A DNA stretch of 64,000 bases from Phallus indusiatus. Lineage: Eukaryota; Basidiomycota; Agaricomycetes; Phallales; Phallaceae. A program made the position numbers and the translations under genes. The notes below the pieces were generated by a model. That model was not told the origin of the DNA. It saw nothing but the letters and a program-made list of their open reading frames with translations, and made no database searches. How positions within the stretch are numbered: the first letter of the stretch is position 1; each line of letters begins with the position of its first letter. The stretch covers positions 1,736,001-1,800,000 of the forward strand of contig JAQFWX010000001.1 of the NCBI GenBank assembly GCA_027605045.1, read 5' to 3'. Below are positions 1 to 12,064 of this stretch, in pieces.

Positions 1-755
1 CTCGAGTTAAATTTAGTTCGTCGAACGAAATCACTTCACCAACCATCATGATGGATATTGGTCTTGCTCCGCAGCATACTCACTTCTCTCGTTCTGATTA
101 TCCTGTAAAATATTACTTTGTCGATTACTCCGAGGCGATCCGACTAGAAGTTCAAGAGCACGAGCGAGAAACACGACGTGGAAGATCTCGAAATGTGGTC
201 AGATTATCTGCTTCCCGATTAGAACACTTCCATCGATCGCCGCCCAACAACGACGACGACGATTTCACCCCTTACGACGGCAACAAACCACACATGTCAC
301 GCCAAATATTGTTTCCGTCGTCCCATCACATCAGCTCCAATCTATCTCCCTTTAAGGAAATCCGAAAACGTAATTCCTCCTCTTCGCCAGAAGTTATTTC
401 TGCGAAGCTGATGAATGACTTGTCTGATCCCGAGACGGACTCAGGGTCGGATGCATTTTCCTCGGACGATGATTACGATGATGAAGACGACGCCTTGAGG
501 CGTGTTTCTTCGTCAATAAGGTCCTTGGCGTTTGGTTTGGATCTACGGGCATTCGTTGATATGCCGGAAAAGGCTTTACTCCCCGTACGCGCTCATCTTT
601 TTTTTCGTTTGTTTTATTCTTCTAAACTTAAGATGTTCATTTTGCAGATGGACTTGGCAAAGTCGCTTGGTCCTTTATTCAACTCTATTCGCCAGGGCGG
701 TATCGGGAGTGCCGCGGTAGCGCTTAGTGTCTTTGAAAAATGTGTTTGTTGTTGA
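1..755 (+). CDS. Protein kinase-like protein, 3' part (cut by window edge)
   Basis: The frame is open from the left edge, so the gene starts outside the window; the Met at 48 is internal. The visible part begins with a degenerate kinase catalytic loop (IMMD, about residue 15) followed by KYYFVDYSEA, which resembles the loop and DFG-like strand of the basidiomycete kinase-like family. Next comes a disordered stretch with Arg-rich, Ser-rich and strongly acidic tracts (DDDYDDEDD), then a short tail ending in KCVCC. A 63-nt phase-0 GT-AG intron (585-647) lies near the 3' end and leaves the frame open if it is not removed. The classic HRD and DFG residues are not clear, so catalytic activity is doubtful. 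The family call is moderate. Confidence 0.55.
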   Translation, partial: RVKFSSSNEITSPTIMMDIGLAPQHTHFSRSDYPVKYYFVDYSEAIRLEVQEHERETRRGRSRNVVRLSASRLEHFHRSPPNNDDDDFTPYDGNKPHMSRQILFPSSHHISSNLSPFKEIRKRNSSSSPEVISAKLMNDLSDPETDSGSDAFSSDDDYDDEDDALRRVSSSIRSLAFGLDLRAFVDMPEKALLPVRAHLFFRLFYSSKLKMFILQMDLAKSLGPLFNSIRQGGIGSAAVALSVFEKCVCC

Positions 756-2313
756 GGGAATTAGTGCCCCGTGTCTGGACGATAAAATCACCCCTCCTTG
801 TTTTTTTCTCTTTCTCTCATCCGGGTATTTGTAATTGCCTATGTATGGTGGTCTGGCCTACTCGGTGTCCCTTGAACGGGACTAGCGAGTGTTGATTACA
901 ATTGAGCACGTCAGGAACGGGACCGAAGGCCCGACATTTTCACCAAACTCGAGAGCACGTTTGTCAAAAAAAAAAATATAAACCAACGGAACCCTTCCCT
1001 GGCTTTGTACGCTCCCTCCCTCTGTATATAAAAACCGATCATCGCGACCTGTGGCGTTTTATTTTTGGGGTTCAGGCCTCTCCCGGAGCGAGGAAACGCA
1101 AGGTTTGTAATTTATAGATTTTGAACACGGTCTCAGTTGGGCGAGCACTACACTGCACTACATAGAGGGGTATATTTAGGTATTGGTTTAAAATGTAATT
1201 TTGTTTATTCACCTTTTAACGTACCCCCCCGTCAGACCCTTCAATATCCCTGCATATACACCGTGAGAGGTGGGATAGTTTAAAAAACGTGTTTGTTGGC
1301 TGCTGCCTTGTTCAAGGAATGGCTGCGCGGATAGGCATTTTGAATCCGGTCCTGTGTATTCTACGTATCTAATGCCGATATGAAAACGTCGTCATTGTGA
1401 GCAGTTAAAGCGATGTGATGATTCATTGTTTCATCTATCTCATCTGGACCGCCATTTAATCTCTGAGATCTCATTAATCTCATTTCTCGAACCGGGTAAC
1501 ACGTCTGTTATAAATTCACTTATGAAGACCGACCCACCCTAATATCTAAACAGGTGTTGGGAGTTATTTTTATCTTATCAGTTACTCCTGTTCGCCTTGA
1601 TCAATGATAAAATCTCTCTCTCAGGATTTCGTAAACCAGTCGATTCTTCAATGCATTCGGATCTATCCATGACCAGTTGGTGAAGCACACTAAAATGCGT
1701 TCTACCATGTGGATGTCCGATGTTCGATCTATTAATCCGGTGGGTTCGAACATCCTAATCGTGAGGCTCTTATATATATGCAAAAGCCAATCGTAGTTCG
1801 AAGCACTGGATCTAATTATTTTTTTTTTTCATTGGCTGTTATGCGAACTGGAAGAAGGTCAGAACTCAAGTGCCACTGATATCGGTGTTTTTAATCTTGA
1901 GTGAATCGATATCACTGCAAATCTACACGTGAAGCTTTTACAGAACACACCATATTGGTTTTCGGGATGTAAAAAATTATTAAGTGAGATGACTGGAGTG
2001 TTGATGAGTTTGTAGAAAAGAAGCTAAATTTAGTATTCGGTGTTTTTAGTGTTCATTACGATATAAAATGAATACCGGTGGATGAGCGATTAATATTCTT
2101 TTTCAAATTCATTGAGGGATGTCGTTGATATGGTATGTATACCTTGTGAGTTTTGCTGCTAAGGGTTTTGTCTATTTTATCGGCGGTTAGTCAAACTTAA
2201 TGGCCATTCAAAAACCGAGGTTTGAGGTGTCGTGGGACGAGTACCGGGGAACTAAGAAATTCCGACTTTGATAAATAATACAAATATCCGACTCGTATAT
2301 GAACAATACGCGT
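756..2313. other. Intergenic, no gene supported
   Basis: About 1.5 kb of AT-rich sequence between the 3' ends of two convergent genes. A minus-strand frame near 1601-1783 is open for about 60 codons, but it has no splice context or recognisable family. A poly-T run lies near 1820. Nothing else stands out. Confidence 0.6.
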
Positions 2314-3528
2314 TTATAGCATATCGGAGGTAGGAGAGACTAATACTTGTTCTTCACCATGACCGTGACCATGACCAATCAGTGATCCAAGTAGGAGGGG
2401 AAGTAGAATACCCCCAATGAGTAGCAACAGACGCTGCACCTTACCCAAACGTTCTTGAGGGATTTCAGCAATATCGTGTGAATGTGAACCGATGGGTTGT
2501 ATAACGGTTGCGACGTAGAGAAATGAGCCACCCTTGACATTTTGTTGTTATTAACGGCTATCAATACGAGAAATCGGACTAAAACATACTGAAAGTAACA
2601 ATGCTACTCCGGTCCAGTTTCCAGCAAAGGTTTGCAGATAGCCTATCAGGAAAAAAGAAAGCAAAGCTCCGAATGGCGTGGCTAAACTGAAGACAGCGAT
2701 ATGTTTCCGGATTTCGGGTCGAGGGAGGGAGGCAGATAATAAGGAAGTAGATAACGCCAAAGCGGTCGGTGCTGTAATAAATGAAACATCCGTTCAGTTA
2801 TTCATTTCTTCTCAAAAGAGTTAAAAGGAGGCCGAACATTTATGAACGATCAGAGCTAGAAATACCAGCACGGATAAATTCTTTCCTTCGTCTCCTCTCA
2901 CAACAGATGCACCAAGCGCCAAACCATCTGCGAGAGAATGGATAACCAAACCTAAAGTCAGAGGCGTAGCTAGAACACTCTTGATGGTTGGTTCCGGCGG
3001 CGTAGTTCTCGCAGGATTCTCCCTAGATGATTCCGGAGACCCAAAGTTATCCAGATCGTATTCCAAAGCTTCCGCTTCTCCTGGGGAAAGCTGGAAGACT
3101 GCTTGCGGTTTAACCGATGTCGGATGTTTTGCGGGAGAATGTATGCCGTACTGCTCTACGACCAGCATGAAAACAAACCCGGTTATAAGGCTAAGTCCTA
3201 CTTGGTGGTAGGAAGCTTGCTTATTATCATGTATGAGCGTTTCGATTCCTCTATGGCGCGAATTTTGTATCAAGGTTGTCCGGATCGTATGAAAGTGAGA
3301 TATTTACTCAGGAATTATAACACCTAGTGCGGCGCCCAGTAATAAGCCATTCCCCAAAGTTGAGAGCTGCGTGCGATGTGTAGCTATCACAGAAGATTAG
3401 CGAATGACGTTCTCAAGCTTCACTATGTCTCTACCTGATAAATTGAAAGATAAAGGCAGAACACCGACAAAGAAGGAAGATAAACCGAGGATTAGAGACA
3501 AACCCGAGACCCAGATAAAAGCATTCAT
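2314..3528 (-). CDS. ZIP-family zinc transporter, ZIP9/ATX2 type
   Basis: Integral membrane Zn2+ (possibly Mn2+) transporter, probably in the Golgi or secretory membranes by analogy with SLC39A9 and yeast Atx2. Five exons can be joined by GT-AG introns. The start at 3528 (MNAFIWVSG) opens directly into the first membrane helix. About eight hydrophobic segments follow. The metal-binding ZIP signature HSLADGLALG sits in the fourth, HKSPTALAL in the fifth, and a His-rich GHGHGHGEE tail comes after the last helix. A polar cytosolic loop with SPGEAEALEYD lies between helices 3 and 4. Family residues, including VIIPEGIETL after helix 2, are all present. The gene converges with the kinase-like gene on its left. 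Confidence 0.88.
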
Positions 3529-3867
3529 TGAAGACTTGGAAGTTTCAAGTGAAGTTGCCAAAAGGAGTTGACATCGTCGTTTAAGCCAATGATCGTCGCA
3601 TTCGCACTGAGCCGTGTGACACATGTGATGCGTCTTCGATCGCGATGGGCTATGCCACTAGAGAGATTTCATCGTTTCTCCGCCATATGAAATATTAATA
3701 ATTGAAATCCAGAATGTTTGATCAGCATTTGCATGAGGTAGAAAAACAAAATTTGACAAGTATTTCTACTGGGTAAAAACATAAACTTTGGTTAACTCTC
3801 TCTGGTGACGGTAGTGCCATTAGTGCAATGGGAGTGCGTTTCATCAAGCTATGTAGTTACACCGAAT
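3529..3867. other. Short intergenic, upstream of ZIP gene
   Basis: Upstream region of the zinc transporter and 3' flank of the coiled-coil gene. It holds the left copy of the ~40-bp direct repeat (3604-3649), and nothing else was recognised. Confidence 0.6.
3604..3649 (+). repeat. Left copy of ~40-bp direct repeat
   Basis: The segment beginning GCACTGAGCCGTGTGACA and ending TTCGATCGCGAT is nearly identical to 4682-4733. The right copy has one substitution and about 10 extra bases (TGTGATGCAC). The pair brackets the coiled-coil gene at 3868-4548. Confidence 0.8.
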
Positions 3868-4548
3868 TTATTCTAAATGTATTATTGGTAGAGAACCAAT
3901 ATGCAACCCTATGGCCTTTTGGCGTTCTTTCAAAACCCTGAATTCACCTGCTAGTCCATAAACTTCGCAATACATTGTTGCCTGGGCTAATGTCAGCTTC
4001 TTAATATCTGACGCTGTACGTAGTAGTGGAAGGCCCTACAGCAGAATTTCAGTTTTTTGGGGGTCATGGAACAGTAATATCTTACTAATGTGTCTGGTTT
4101 CTCTCCATCTGAGGTTCTAACAATCTCATATGGACGGAGTTTTCCATCATGGCAATCAAGGTTATTTTGCTGATAAAGCATAAGCCACTTTCAATACTGA
4201 AGCTTATTATTTTCAAAGACTCACTCGTGCACATAATACTGATGCTTCTGTTGAACATTCACCCAATGTTACTAGTCGATTCTTGATAGTTATCACCTCT
4301 TGCTCCACATGGCCCAAACGCGCATCCATTTGTCCCAAGCGCGTATCCATTTGTCCCAAACGCGTATCCATTTGTCCCAGGCGCGTATCCATTTGTCCCA
4401 AACGCGCATCCATTTGTCTCAAACGTGTATTTATTTGTTCCAATTGGGCATTCATTTGTGTTAAGCTTCGCAGTACAGCGTTCTGATCTTGAAAACCACC
4501 TCAACTTTCATCCGATGACACATTATTGCAACTCACCTTGTTGAACAT
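3868..4548 (-). CDS. Small heptad-repeat coiled-coil protein (Agaricomycete family)
   Basis: Reconstructed from four exons as a protein of about 157 residues. A tiny first exon (MFNK) precedes NAVLRSLTQMNAQLEQ and then tandem RLGQMDT/A heptads (roughly residues 28-62), a textbook short coiled coil encoded by 21-bp DNA repeats. After VEQEVITIKNRL come the family blocks GKLRPYEIVRTSDGE and LPLLRTASDIKKLTLAQA, which resemble the common Agaricomycete pattern PFEVVPF..DG..PT / LPPLTSV..I..LT..QA. The joins preserve frame: the donor at CTA|GTAACA and acceptor TATCAG are phase 0. The function is not known for this family. The gene is bracketed by direct repeats, which hints at insertion or duplication. 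Confidence 0.7.
4311..4440 (-). repeat. 21-bp coding minisatellite (about six copies)
   Basis: Six copies of a 21-bp unit (core GCGTATCCATTTGTCCCA on the + strand) encode the RLGQMDT/A heptads of the overlapping gene. The units differ only at a few positions (GCGC/GCGT, AAG/AAA), so the array is probably young or homogenised. The unit is a multiple of three, so copy-number change would keep the frame. Confidence 0.85.
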
Positions 4549-4635
4549 GACTTTGTATTACCTTGTGTTCATAAATCCGTGCAGCTGAATATTGTGCTGG
4601 CGTTAATTGTATATATCGGTGATTGCAAACGAAAG

Positions 4636-4768
4636 ACGCGTCTGTCGGAGTTAACTGTGTCACATGTCACATGTCACATCAGCACTGAGCCGTGTGACAT
4701 ATGTGATGCGTGTGATGCACCTTCGATCGCGATTCGCCGTTCTATTGAAGCTCCGATTCATAACGCGT
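4636..4768 (+). promoter_or_regulatory. POL1 promoter with two ACGCGT (MCB) boxes
   Basis: ACGCGT occurs at 4636-4641 and 4763-4768, about 210 and 80 bp before the POL1 ATG. Two more lie inside the first intron at 4937-4942 and 4952-4957. In yeasts, ACGCGT is the MluI cell-cycle box bound by MBF (Mbp1/Swi6), and POL1 is a classical G1/S target. The match of motif and gene is seen directly; the regulation is inferred. Confidence 0.6.
4682..4738 (+). repeat. Right copy of ~40-bp direct repeat
   Basis: Matches 3604-3649 in the same orientation, with a short internal TGTGATGC duplication. It lies in the POL1 promoter, about 110-160 bp before the POL1 start codon. Confidence 0.8.
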
Positions 4769-4844
4769 GTGTCGCGTATCCTTCAGACATACTTACATTA
4801 CTTGCACACAAACTTAGGCAAGGTGTAGGTCATTCTCGGTTTAC

Positions 4845-7800
4845 ATGTCAAAGCTAGACAAATTCTCTGCGTTTAAACGGGCCAAAGAGGGAGGTGGAAG
4901 AGGATGGAAGGTATAGCATATCTTGTGTCCTGCGCGACGCGTTATTTACTGACGCGTCATATCTCTTTGTAGCCAACGGAAGACACGAAAATATACGACG
5001 AGATTACGGAAGATCAGTATAAAGACGTCGTGCGAGGTCGTCTGCAGCGCGACGATTTTGTTATTGATGATGGTGTTGGTGGCTACGCAGATAATGGTAT
5101 GGATGACTGGGGAGAACAACAAGCAGAAGACTATGAAAGCGAGGAGGAAAAGAAAAGCAAGAAGAGTAAGATCACTCGTTACTGACTCCATATTGCTGAT
5201 GGCTAAACGTGTTCGTTTTCAAGGAAACAATAAAAGTTCAAAGGCGTCTACAAAGCCGAAGAAACCCCCTCCATCGCCTCCAAAGGACATCAACGTATAC
5301 CGACCTGTGATATCACAGGCCAAGGAAGAAGAATTTTTATCATCGCTGCTGTCGTCTATGGACTCAGTACCTCTTCCTGTTCCCGCTCATCCACGTAAAC
5401 GCAAGCCTGTAACCCGCCATGATTTACCGTCATCTTCACCTATTTCGCTCAACCACCAAGAGTTTCTGCAGTCAAGCGATCCCGATTACTCAGACCCGTC
5501 CGAAAATCATCACTTCACCAGTGATATCACCCCATTCAGTCCTTCCAAAAAACTTAAATTAGGAAATAATAAGAGTATTGGAATAACTCCTGCCGTACAA
5601 AAACTGGAGAAAATGGATGTCAATGTACCGCCTAGCGATGACAACTTTGACGACATCAATTTTGATGATATGGATATGGATATGGATATGGATCTCGATA
5701 TTCCGGAGTCGCTACTCGCCGTGAAGGACGAGGTCATCGAGAATAAACTACCTGTCCCAGCTCGAAACACAAAGCTACAAATTAAAGAAGATGAGAAGAA
5801 GCCTGCTCTTCCTTCGTGGGTTACCGTCCAAACCGCACTGAACGTAGTGGATGATACGCTTGGTTCTGCCGACTATAGACATACAGACTTGTCATCGATA
5901 TCTATCCTTGAGGATGACGGGGCACTGCACTTTTATTGGCTTGACTACTTGGAAAACAATGGCAAGGTTTACTTCATTGGAAAGGTACAAGATAAGCGAT
6001 CCAGTGCATGGTTGAGTTGTTGTGTCGGCGTGGAGAATATTGAAAGGAACTTGTATGTTCTTCCAAGAGATCATCGCATGGGTTTGTCATTCTATATTCG
6101 GAATGGTGATATATTTACTGTTTTTCAGAGGACGGCTGTCGGACAGACGAGATCCCAACAGAGGATGATGTTTATGACGATTTTGATCAAATGCGTCGAA
6201 GTGCCGGGATCAAGTCTTTTGGGAGCAAATGGGTCAAGAGAAAGTATGCTTTCGGCGAAGAAGGGGTACCTGTTGGAGAATCGGACTGGATGAAAGTCGT
6301 TTATGGTTTTGACGGTAATAAAGAAGCTTCATTCCTCTTAAAGAACTTGTATAACATGACTTTATCAGAGCCTGAACTTAGGGGAAACCTGTCAAGTCCG
6401 AATATTGCAAAAACATTCGGCGCGAACACTAGTGCATTCGAGCTCCTTGTTTTGAAGCGAAAGATAATGGGTCCATGTTGGCTGAAAATTCAAAAACCGG
6501 ATGTTGGAAGTAAAGGAGTATGTAACGCGTTATCAATAATATGGTTGTTGTTGACAATATTCATGACTTTAGATCTCTTGGTGCAAAGTTGAAGTTACAG
6601 TTGACGACCCAAAGGACATTAACCCATTCCAGGAATCCGATGCGTCTGCTCCAAAAAACACGCCTCCACTTAGCATTACCAGCATCAGTGTCAGAACTAT
6701 TGTCAACCATAAGGAGAATAAACGGGAGATAGTTTGTGTGACAACAAGAACCTGGTTGAACAGTAAGCGAGTCTTTACAGCTTCATTTTGTCAAAGCCAT
6801 TCACGAGAACCGCGGTAGCCCAAATCGATGACCCTACACCACCCTCGGAGCAGCCATGCGTCGTGAATACTTACATTCGCCCATTGAATAACTTTCCTAA
6901 AGGGATGGAGCAAGAAATTCGAACGCATAAAGGATCCAAAATTCACCTCATGACAAACGAAAGAATGTTGCTCAATCAGTTATTAGGTTTGAACGATCTC
7001 TATCATTCCTCTCTGCAGACTTTGATCTTTCTTTAGTCGCTCTTCATAAAACAGATCCGGATGTCTTAGTCGGCCATGAATTCTTAGGTGTAACTTTAGA
7101 CATTCTATTACATCGATTACGAGAGTTCAAGGCCGAGCATTACTCTCGTATCGGTCGGTTTAGGCGTAACAGATGGTTGAATATAGGAAAACAAGGATCA
7201 AACATCAAGTTTCTGGGCGGTCGATTGATCTCTGATCTTGCCAGTGACGGTGCAAAGGTGAAGTCTATATCCAAATCTTGTTCCTGAGAGCAATTTCTGA
7301 CATGCGAGGTTAAAAGAGTATGATTGCGTCGACAACATGGTCGTTAACCGAGATGTGTGCATCTTATTTGAAAGTTGAAAGACAGGACATTGACCCCGAT
7401 GATGTCGTGCAATATTTGGACGGCGGCTACCCCGATGCATCTAAAGTTATGATATTCATACGGCATTGCGAGGCAGACACATATTTCCAAATGGCCATCG
7501 CATCCAAAGTTCAGGTTTTACCCTTGACCAAGCAACTGACAAATCTTGCCGGAAACTCGTGGTATGTTACCGTGGATTATTTTTTGGAGAGAAAAAAAAA
7601 CACTAAGCCATCTGGTTAGGAATAAAACCTTGAACGGTGGTCGTGCCGAGCGTAACGAATACATTCTGCTTCATGAGTTCCACCGACTGAAGTACATATG
7701 CCCTGACAAAACTTGGGGCAAAAAATCCTTACTAGCTGCAAAGGCTGAAACGGATGATATTGATGGTGCTCCCAGCACCAAAACCAAACGTGACAAGTAC

Positions 7801-10108
7801 AAGGGAGGATTGGTGTTTGAACCCAAAAAGGGATTGTGGGACAAATACATTCTCGTGATGGACTTCAATTCACTATATCCGAGTATAATTCAGGAGTATA
7901 ATATTGACTTCACAACCATTGAACGCACCGGAAATGAGGTATGTGGATCTACCAAGGTACTCGCTTTTTCATTACTGACTAGCTCTCAATCACAGAATGG
8001 AGAAGATGAAATTCCTGAACCCCCGTCTCCGGATACACCGCAGGGTGTTTTACCAAGACTTATCGCTACTCTCGTCAATCGACGGCGGCAGGTGAAAAAC
8101 CTAATGAAGGACAAGTCGATTACACCAGCGAGATATCTTCAAGTAAGGAAATCCCTATTGCGATTCACATTCCGACTTTAACACGTGATTTGTAGTATGA
8201 TATCAAGCAACAAGCGTTGAAATTGACGGCAAACAGTATGTACGGTTGTCTGGGTTTCGAGTATTCGCGGTTTTATGCACGACCACTGGCCGCGCTTACG
8301 ACCTTCAAAGGCCGTGAAATCTTGACCCACACACGTGAACTTGCTGAGAGTCTACAACTTGATGTGAGCATGCTTTTGATTCACTTGTTTTGTTTTTCTG
8401 AGTCATATATGCAGGTTGTCTATGGTGATACCGACTCGGTATTCGTTAATTCAAATGTCACAGACCTCGCACAAGCTTTGAAAACCGCTCATAGCTTCAA
8501 AAAGCATGTCAACGACAGATATAAACTGTTAGAGATCGACTTGGATGGCGTATTCCAGCGACTACTACTTCTGCAAAAGAAAAAATATGCAGCTGTCAAA
8601 GTAGAAGAGAATGGGAAGACAAAGATAGAAGTGAAAGGTCTGGATATGAAACGGAGAGAATATTGTGCGCTGTCGAAAACTGTATCACAGTAAGCTCTTT
8701 ATCAGACGATTTACTTCGAAATTGAAGAGTCTAACCTCCGTCTCGCAGATACGTTCTTGATCAAATTCTTTCCGGCGAGGAACCTGAAGTGACCGTAGAG
8801 AAAATTCACGACTACCTTTCAAAGATGGGCGAAGACGTTCGGAGTGAGAAAATTCGCACAGAAGAATACATAATATTTAAGGTGTGTTGATTCCTTTCTA
8901 TTATAAGGTTGTTTTTCCTCATCATACTTTCTAGCGATTGGGTAAAAATCCGGAAGATTATCCTGATGCCAAAAGTCAGCCGCATGTTCAAGTAGCTTTG
9001 CGAATGAAAAAGAAAGGGTTGCCGGCTCGTGCTGGCGATGTTATTCCGTATATATTCTGCGTTGGCGATGATGGCCAGAGTTCGAAAGCCGCTCAGGCTG
9101 ATCGTGCTCGACATCCGGATGAGATCCGGAGGGCTGAAATTGTAAACAAGATCGGTAAGTGAGAAAAGTGACAGGTCATTATATGTTTTGAATTTTTTAT
9201 TACAGACTACGAATATTATCTCTCTCAGCAACTTCTTCCTCCAATTGAGCGGCTCTGTGAGCCCCTTGAAGGAACCGAAAGAAGTCGTCTGGCAGAATGT
9301 TTAGGACTTGACCCATCCAAGTATCGAGGTGGTTCAGGCAACGGTGGCAGTGAAGAGGAGGAACGTGCGTTTAGCACACTGAGCAGCCGGACGTCCGATG
9401 AAGCCAGGTTTAAAGACGTGAAACGGCTCGTGGTCAGTTGTACTGGATGCGACGGACAGATGGAATTTGAATCAGTGCACGACCGAGAGGTGAGGGTAGA
9501 ACGTTTCATTTCATGCAAATAATAACCGGATGGTTTCTCCAGAGATCGATTTTGAAGTCAACGGGATTATCATGTCCTGCCTGTTCGCACATTATAACGG
9601 CTATCCAATTTCAGGTTCAACTAGAAGTTCAGATTCGAGAACAGATATCTCGCTACTATGAAGGTTGGATGCGATGCGATGACACCACATGTCGATTCAG
9701 AACGCGTTCAATGGGTGTCTGTGGGAGGCGGTGCATGAGAGCGACATGCAGGGGTTTCATGGATTTTGAAGTAAGTCATAAGGCAGCTATGGATTAATTT
9801 AAGCAATTGACTTGAACTTGCGCATAGTTTTCTGATTACCATATGTATAATCAACTATTGTACTATTCTGCCCTGTTTGACGTCGAGAAGATCATGAAAA
9901 GTGCAAATCGGACGGATTTTGGTATGTTGCTTGACTTTCCTTTCTATGGCGAGAGATAATAACATTGTGTTTAGAAGCGGTTAATGCAGTAGTCCAAATG
10001 AACCTCGACCTCCTAAAGTCAATGAAAAAAACTGTGAACAAGTATCTCGACCAATGTGGCAGACGATGGGTTGAGATGAATGATTTATTTTCATTCATGA
10101 AGCTTTGA
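4845..10108 (+). CDS. POL1: DNA polymerase alpha catalytic subunit (primase-associated)
   Basis: Catalytic subunit of the nuclear polymerase alpha-primase complex, which extends RNA primers at origins and on Okazaki fragments. The hand-joined model has 19 exons and about 1,431 residues, in line with the family. The start at 4845 ([17 protein letters not shown]) gives a 22-codon first exon matching the conserved N terminus. Family B motifs are intact: [10 protein letters not shown] (near residue 846), NSMYGCLGF (near 933) and YGDTDSVF (near 979, with the two catalytic Asp). The exonuclease-like region (LVGHEFLG) lacks proofreading residues, as expected for alpha. The C terminus carries the two zinc sites (CTGC..CPAC and CDDTTC..C..C). 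One splice site (GTAAGCG..GGTAG, 6763-6818) is inferred from the IDDPTPP block. Confidence 0.97.
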
Positions 10109-10351
10109 AAGGAAAGACGGATAGACAGAGACCTCTAAATATATTCCTAGCATTTATTGTATTTGTATCAATTGCATCCAATACTTCACATTACAAAATT
10201 TATACTGTATGCTTCCAATGAGTGAATAGCCCCAGCGTTGAAAAAAAATCCCCAGGTTCGGCAGTCGAGGAAACGGCGAATTCTAATGACTGGCGAGTGT
10301 GACAAAAACTCGTGACGAAGAATTTCAAGCGAGCTGCTGCAGTAGCACAAG

Positions 10352-12064
10352 ATGCCCAAACCTTTGAAGGCGGCAGCAGTCAAAAACCAGAACAAAAAGG
10401 TGCGGCTAACCCGTTCCCCTCCTCCAGCAAAATTTAAGCGGTCTCGAAGTCCACCTAAAGATAACACCGCACTGAAATCCGAGCCAAAGAAACACAACAC
10501 AAAACCACAAGAAACCAAAACCGAAAAGGCCAAAGGAAAAGGAAAAGAACCAGCTAAAATCTCATCAGAACACGATGCTACGAAGCAAACTGATAAACCT
10601 GCATTACCCCGAACATTCAGAATTATTGCTGGTACCTACGAGAAACTGTTGTATGGTTTAGAAGCTTCGTTCAAGGAGACCGTTTCCTCGGACCAAGATG
10701 AACCGTCAACTCATCAACTACAATTGAAAACTTTGTTCATTTTCCCCGCTCATGTGGCATGTGTAAAAACTGTCAGTGCCTCTCCTGTGGGCGGAAAATG
10801 GCTAGCTACTGGAAGTGCGGACGAGATTATCAAAGTTTGGGATTTGCGAAGATTGAAAGAAGTGGGTGGTTTAATGCACCATACCGGTACCGTGTTCTTC
10901 TCATATGTCTAGTCCCATTGTTTTTTCTCAAAGATACCATTTCATAGGTTCAATCACACATCTTACATTCCCTTCACGGTCACATCTGATGTCAGCCTCA
11001 GAAGATGGGACATTGTGTCTATTTCACACGCGAGATTGGGAGGTCTTGCGTTCCATGAAAGGTCATAAAGGCCGCATCAACAATATTGCCGTCCACCCAT
11101 CTAGTAAAATAGCACTTAGTGTCGGAAAGGACAGAACCTTGCGTATGTGGGACTTGATGCGGGGCAAAGGTGCAGCTAGTATGAAACTTGGCAAAGGTAA
11201 TATCATGTTCATTGGAACTCTTGAAAGGCTTTTGACCAAGTTTCTTCTTTCTTAAATAGAGGGTGAAACTGTTCGTTGGTCCACCTCTGGAACGCGTCTG
11301 GCAGTCCAGTCTGGTTCGAGTGTTGTCATTCATTCGCTAGTAAGATTTTTCCACCTCATTTACCCGCTAACACTCCTGTAATGATAGCCATAACAGAAAT
11401 TGGCTGTACTATGTTCCATTACACATCCGTCCCGTGTTCATGACATCAGATTTTTTTGTCTTGATCAGCAAGATGTGGAATACCTTTTAGTTGCGGCAGA
11501 GGATAAAAAAGTCAGCATATACGAGGTTCCCATGGACGAGGAAGTATCGAGTAAACAACCAAAAATTGTTGGAGAGTTAATTGGCCATCAAAATAGGTAT
11601 GAGTCGACCGTGTTCCTTTTCGCCAAGGAGTTTTCCCTGAGAGATTTTTATCCAGAGTCAAGGCTGTAGACTTGATAACTATCAAAACACCACCCTATAA
11701 TGAGCCGCACTCAAAGACATATGCGACAACCATTTCCTCCGACGGTTTCATTCGAATATACGATCTCAATCTACTTGGGGAGAAAATATCAGCAACCAAA
11801 AACGAAACTGACGCTTGCGTTAGTCTGGAATCTGTCGTTCACTTTGATACGAGTGGGAGCCGTTTGACTTGCTTGACCCTGGCTGATGGGGAAATGGTTA
11901 CACCTGATACTACAGCCGGGGTCAAGCGAAAACGGGAAGGAGACGAAGAAGATGATGAAGAAGTGGATTCTGAGTTTGAAGGATTGGGTGTAGATGGTGA
12001 CATTGGAAACGGCGAAGAAGAGAACGAGGAAGACCTAGAGGAGGAAGAAGAGGAAGTAGAGTAG
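10352..12064 (+). CDS. MAK11: MAK11/PAK1IP1-type WD40 ribosome biogenesis factor
   Basis: WD40 protein of 60S pre-ribosome assembly in the nucleolus. The N-terminal ~85 residues are Lys/Pro-rich and disordered, with likely nuclear localisation signals. The MAK11 signature RIIAGTYEKLLYGLE follows near residue 90. WD repeats are visible: HVACVKTVSASPVGGKWLATG.. ending IKVWDL, LMSASEDGTLCLFHT, GRINNIAVHPSSKIALSVG ending LRMWDL, and later SSDGFIRIYDL. The C-terminal ~60 residues are strongly acidic (E/D runs), common in nucleolar factors. About five exons join cleanly. The gene lies 243 bp after POL1 on the same strand and converges with the fasciclin gene. Confidence 0.93.

Noticed and set aside
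902..1117. 71-codon open frame on the + strand
   Set aside because: Starts at TTG, has no splice continuation and no family likeness, and lies in AT-rich intergenic DNA.
1601..1783. 60-codon minus-strand open frame
   Set aside because: Starts at TTG; the protein reads somewhat natural, but no neighbouring exon or homologue could be identified.
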